Assembly: GCA_032358255.1 (NCBI GenBank) | Contig: JAULBX010002224.1 | Coordinates: 310,001 to 374,000, forward strand | DNA: 64,000 bases | Origin: Heterotrichella gracilis | Lineage: Eukaryota; Sar; Xanthophyceae; Tribonematales; Xanthonemataceae | Direction of reading: 5' to 3' | Shown: positions 61,116 to 64,000 of the stretch, piece by piece | Position numbering within the stretch: the stretch's first letter is position 1 | How the letters are laid out: each line of letters opens with the position of its first letter | The notes under the pieces: model-generated | Databases searched by the model: none | The model's input: only the letters and a program-made list of their open reading frames with translations | Told to the model about the DNA's origin: nothing | Made by a program: the position numbers and the translations under genes

Positions 61116-64000
61116 CTACAGCACATACTTTGAGAGATCCTGCTTCTTGAGCAAGTCGCTCATCCGCCGTTGCACGTGCTCCTTGTCAATGACGTACAAG
61201 AAGTTGTCTTTGCCCTCCTCGCGGTGTTGAGCTGCCTGCAATGCAAACCATGCAGGTGGTCAAAAATGCTGCCACAGACTATCCACCCAGGCCAACAGCA
61301 TCCATAGGTAACCACGCCACTGGTTTGGTGCTATTGGTGGCAAGCAGTGGCAATGGGTCTGCTGCCATCATCAACATTCGTGATATTGAACATCCATACA
61401 CGATTTTACAGCTCAACACATGCCCCAGATGAGCATTTGAAATGAGCAAATGTGTGAATTCACCTCCTCGGGAGCCGAGTAGCTAATTTCCTCCACAATA
61501 CGCTCCAAGATGGTGTGCAGGCGGCGTGCCCCTATGTTGTCCACGCTTGTGTTCACCTCCTCCGCCACCCGCGAGATCTCGTGCACCGCCTCATCGGTGA
61601 ACTGCAGCTCCACGCCCTCCGTCTGCAGGAGCGCCTGCTGCTGCTTGATCATGTTGTTCTCAGGCTCTGTCAAGATGCGGTAGAACTCGTGGGTCCTGCA
61701 AAGAACACAATACATTCACACTTACAGAGGCGTCATTATAATATTAAAACCATGCGATGTAGAAGGAGTAAAAGGAAAGGGGGGGAGAAAAAATCGTACT
61801 GCAGTGACTCTCAGTGCCCAGCTCCCACAACATGCCTGTGTCAAATACTGTACGTGTTCATGTAGCAACTTTACATAATGCAGCAACTTTTTGCTTTGTA
61901 GATTTCAATCCCCCTTGTACTCACGTCAGCCCCTTGAGCTCCACCCGGATGGGCAGCCTGCCCTGCAGCTCCGCCAGCATGTCGGCAGGCTTGCACGAGT
62001 GGAAGGCGCCCGAGCATATGAAGAGTATGTAGTCTGTGTTGATGTTGCCGTACTTGGTGCTCACGGTGCTGCCCTCAATGATGGGCAGCAGGTCGCGCTG
62101 CACACCCTCGCTGCTGGCATCGGCGCCTGGGCAGGATGCAGTTGTAATCAGGATGCGATCAGCATTATGAGACAGCAATCAGAATGCAATTGCAGAGGGG
62201 ATGAGGGACAGCGCCGGGTCATTAGGATGTGCAACCAGATCCACTGTGCGCTTTCGGCAGGCAACATGGTGGAAGAGGCACTCGTTGAAAACCACAGACA
62301 TCGTTGCACAGCCACTTCCAGTGACCTACTGGTACTCCATTGGCATGCACAACATGCAATGTGGGGTATACATGCATGAAGGGTGACACTATGGAACCAC
62401 AGAGTTCCCAGAGCTCATCCCAATGTACAGATGCGGTTGTGGTGCAGGTTGCTGCGCACCGTATCGCATGTCACTGCTTGTAACGATCTTGTCGATTTCA
62501 TCGATGAACACAATGCCGTCCTGCTCAACAGCCTGAATGGCCTCACGCACAATCTGCACAGAGTGACCACCACATTCAGCATATAGGAAACACAGCACCT
62601 AGCCGAGGGATTATGCCCACATGATCACTGTGGCAATGACCAGCATACAGTACATCCGCGGTAATACAACAAGGAGTCATGAATGTGCCACCAATGCATC
62701 CACCCTGAATGCCTATGCATCATGCAAGCTCAGCCTCAGACGGCTGAGCTAAACAATGTACCATCCAATCACCGCGCAATCAACATTCAATTTGACATTT
62801 GCCCCCACCGTGTCTGAGTTTATTAGCCGCTCAGTCTCCATCTCCTCTATCACTGGCCTAGCCTCGGAAATTTTCATTTCGCGTTTCTCGCCCCCCCTGC
62901 TGCGCGGGCCCAGGATCTTGTCCACGCGGATGATCATCTCCTGCACCGACAGGCCGCCCTCCCCTTGCAAGCTGGTGACACGGCCCCCTTGGGAGGGGAC
63001 ATCCAGTTGGATGCTGCGGTTGTCCAGTTCGCCTTTCCTGCGAGGGGGACAAGGAACGCAACTTGAGGCAAGGGCGGAGTATGGACCAGGGGTGAAGCAA
63101 GCACAGGCATGATGATTATGCTAAGGGGATTCAAGCAGCTTGCAATAGAGTATCCTTTACAGCAACGCTGTCGAAATTTCTTGCGCATTTGCACTTGTCA
63201 AGCTAAGCAACATACTGTATGAAGCAAAACCACCCGCCTAAGCGTACGGCGATGCCATGAATGCATCCACATGATTCCGCATGCCTTATGCAATTCGGCC
63301 AGCTCGCTGGAAATGCGGACTTACGCGCAGTCATTATACACGTGATGCGTCGGGGTCCAGTACATGCTCGTAGGTTAAACACCACACAACGGCTTCCCAA
63401 ACCACGGCACCTTCCTCAACAGCTCCCTGTCTGGTCCAAACCCCCTCATTGTCAATTGCATCCTGTCACCACTGCAGACCTCCCCATCTGATCGCCCTCG
63501 ACCCCACGACCCCACTACCTACCACACCCCAACCCCCCTGCCCACACACCTCAGCAGCTCTCGGAACGACTCCTTTGTCTGCTCCGCCCCCGCCTCCCCC
63601 ACCAGCGCACTCAGCAGCTTGTCCTCAACTGCCTTCTCAATCTGCTCCCGCAGCTGCTTGCGCATGCGCTGCCGCATCATCACAATGGCATTGTCCACCA
63701 GGTCACGGATGATCTGGTCAACATCGCGCCCGTGGAACCCGACCTCTGTGAACTTCGTGGCCTCAACCTGGGGAGGCGAAATCGCGTTCAGCGGGATGAA
63801 CTGTGGGGCATCACCACTGGGAGATGAGGCAAGCGTGGCAGCGCGAGTTATTGGAGTAATGTAACGTGCTACGGTGCAATATAGCGCCGCGCGGGTGTGC
63901 AAGTAAGCTGTTGGTGCTCCTGATACGTGCAAACGGGGACATAGTGGCGGATGCTTTCACTCGTGTATGCAACAGCACTGCCCAGCAAACAGTGCATTGC
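61116..64000 (-). CDS. HSLU: HslU (ClpY), ATPase of the HslUV protease, 5' end outside window
   Basis: HslU is an AAA+ unfoldase that feeds proteins to the HslV peptidase. Eukaryotic copies are usually mitochondrial. Resolved exons: 63767-63550, 63037-62809, 62553-62460, 62126-61925, 61695-61464, 61235-61116, all in phase. Conserved blocks are [20 protein letters not shown], Walker [47 protein letters not shown] then [12 protein letters not shown], the [13 protein letters not shown] block, the sensor region [20 protein letters not shown], and the C-terminal [14 protein letters not shown], close to bacterial HslU tails that dock into HslV. The variable I-domain has the insert KRSRGGEKR-like region (near 62880-62910). 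The Walker A exon and targeting peptide lie beyond the right edge. Very sure. Confidence 0.94.

Overview
The window reads as nuclear DNA of a green alga. It carries two nuclear genes for photosystem I antenna proteins (LHCI), a plastid-type 2-Cys peroxiredoxin, and single-copy eukaryotic genes (MCM3, fibrillarin, DcpS, KIF-binding protein). All are split by many short introns (mostly 80-350 bp, GT...AG, acceptors usually TGCAG). Base composition looks moderate (a little over 50% GC by eye). TTTAGGG-type telomere-like motifs occur in several introns. A trebouxiophyte of moderate GC would fit; the species is inference only.

Layout, left to right. 79-1745 (-): 3' part of an unrecognised gene. 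3279-8753 (+): MCM3, 10 exons. 9936-11208 (+): 2-Cys peroxiredoxin, 6 exons. 12440-23940 (-): very large unrecognised gene, 23 phase-consistent exons, about 1,860 residues. 24116-26354 (-): CDCA7-type zinc-finger gene that may be the 5' end of the large gene. 26805-27320 (-): intronless coding relic with in-frame stops. 27391-28909 (-) and 29362-30799 (+): head-to-head LHCI pair. 32220-34989 (-): DcpS scavenger decapping enzyme. 35447-37368 (+): BI-1/Lifeguard membrane protein. 38112-40534 (+): fibrillarin. 41917-51591 (+): 21-exon unrecognised protein of about 1,550 residues with leucine-rich segments and a B3-like domain. 52458-55451 (-): KIF-binding protein. 55819-58692 (+): glutathionyl-hydroquinone reductase. 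59082-59684 (-): small EFCAB10-like protein. 61116 to the window end (-): HslU, with its 5' end outside the window.

There is no operon logic. The genes cover DNA replication and chromatin (MCM3, CDCA7-like), RNA metabolism (fibrillarin, DcpS), light harvesting and redox (LHCI pair, peroxiredoxin, hydroquinone reductase), organelle proteolysis (HslU) and cytoskeleton or cilium-related functions (KIFBP, EFCAB10-like). Three pairs start divergently within about 370-460 bp of each other and may share promoters: the LHCI pair, DcpS/BI-1, and KIFBP/hydroquinone reductase.

The most unusual items are the two giant unrecognised genes, the in-phase possibility that the CDCA7-like finger is fused to one of them, a telomere-repeat palindrome inside 10-bp direct repeats in a KIFBP intron, and a perfect 46-bp palindrome in an intron of the B3-like gene. 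Exon ends were placed by hand from splice motifs and reading phase; no alignment or transcript data were available.
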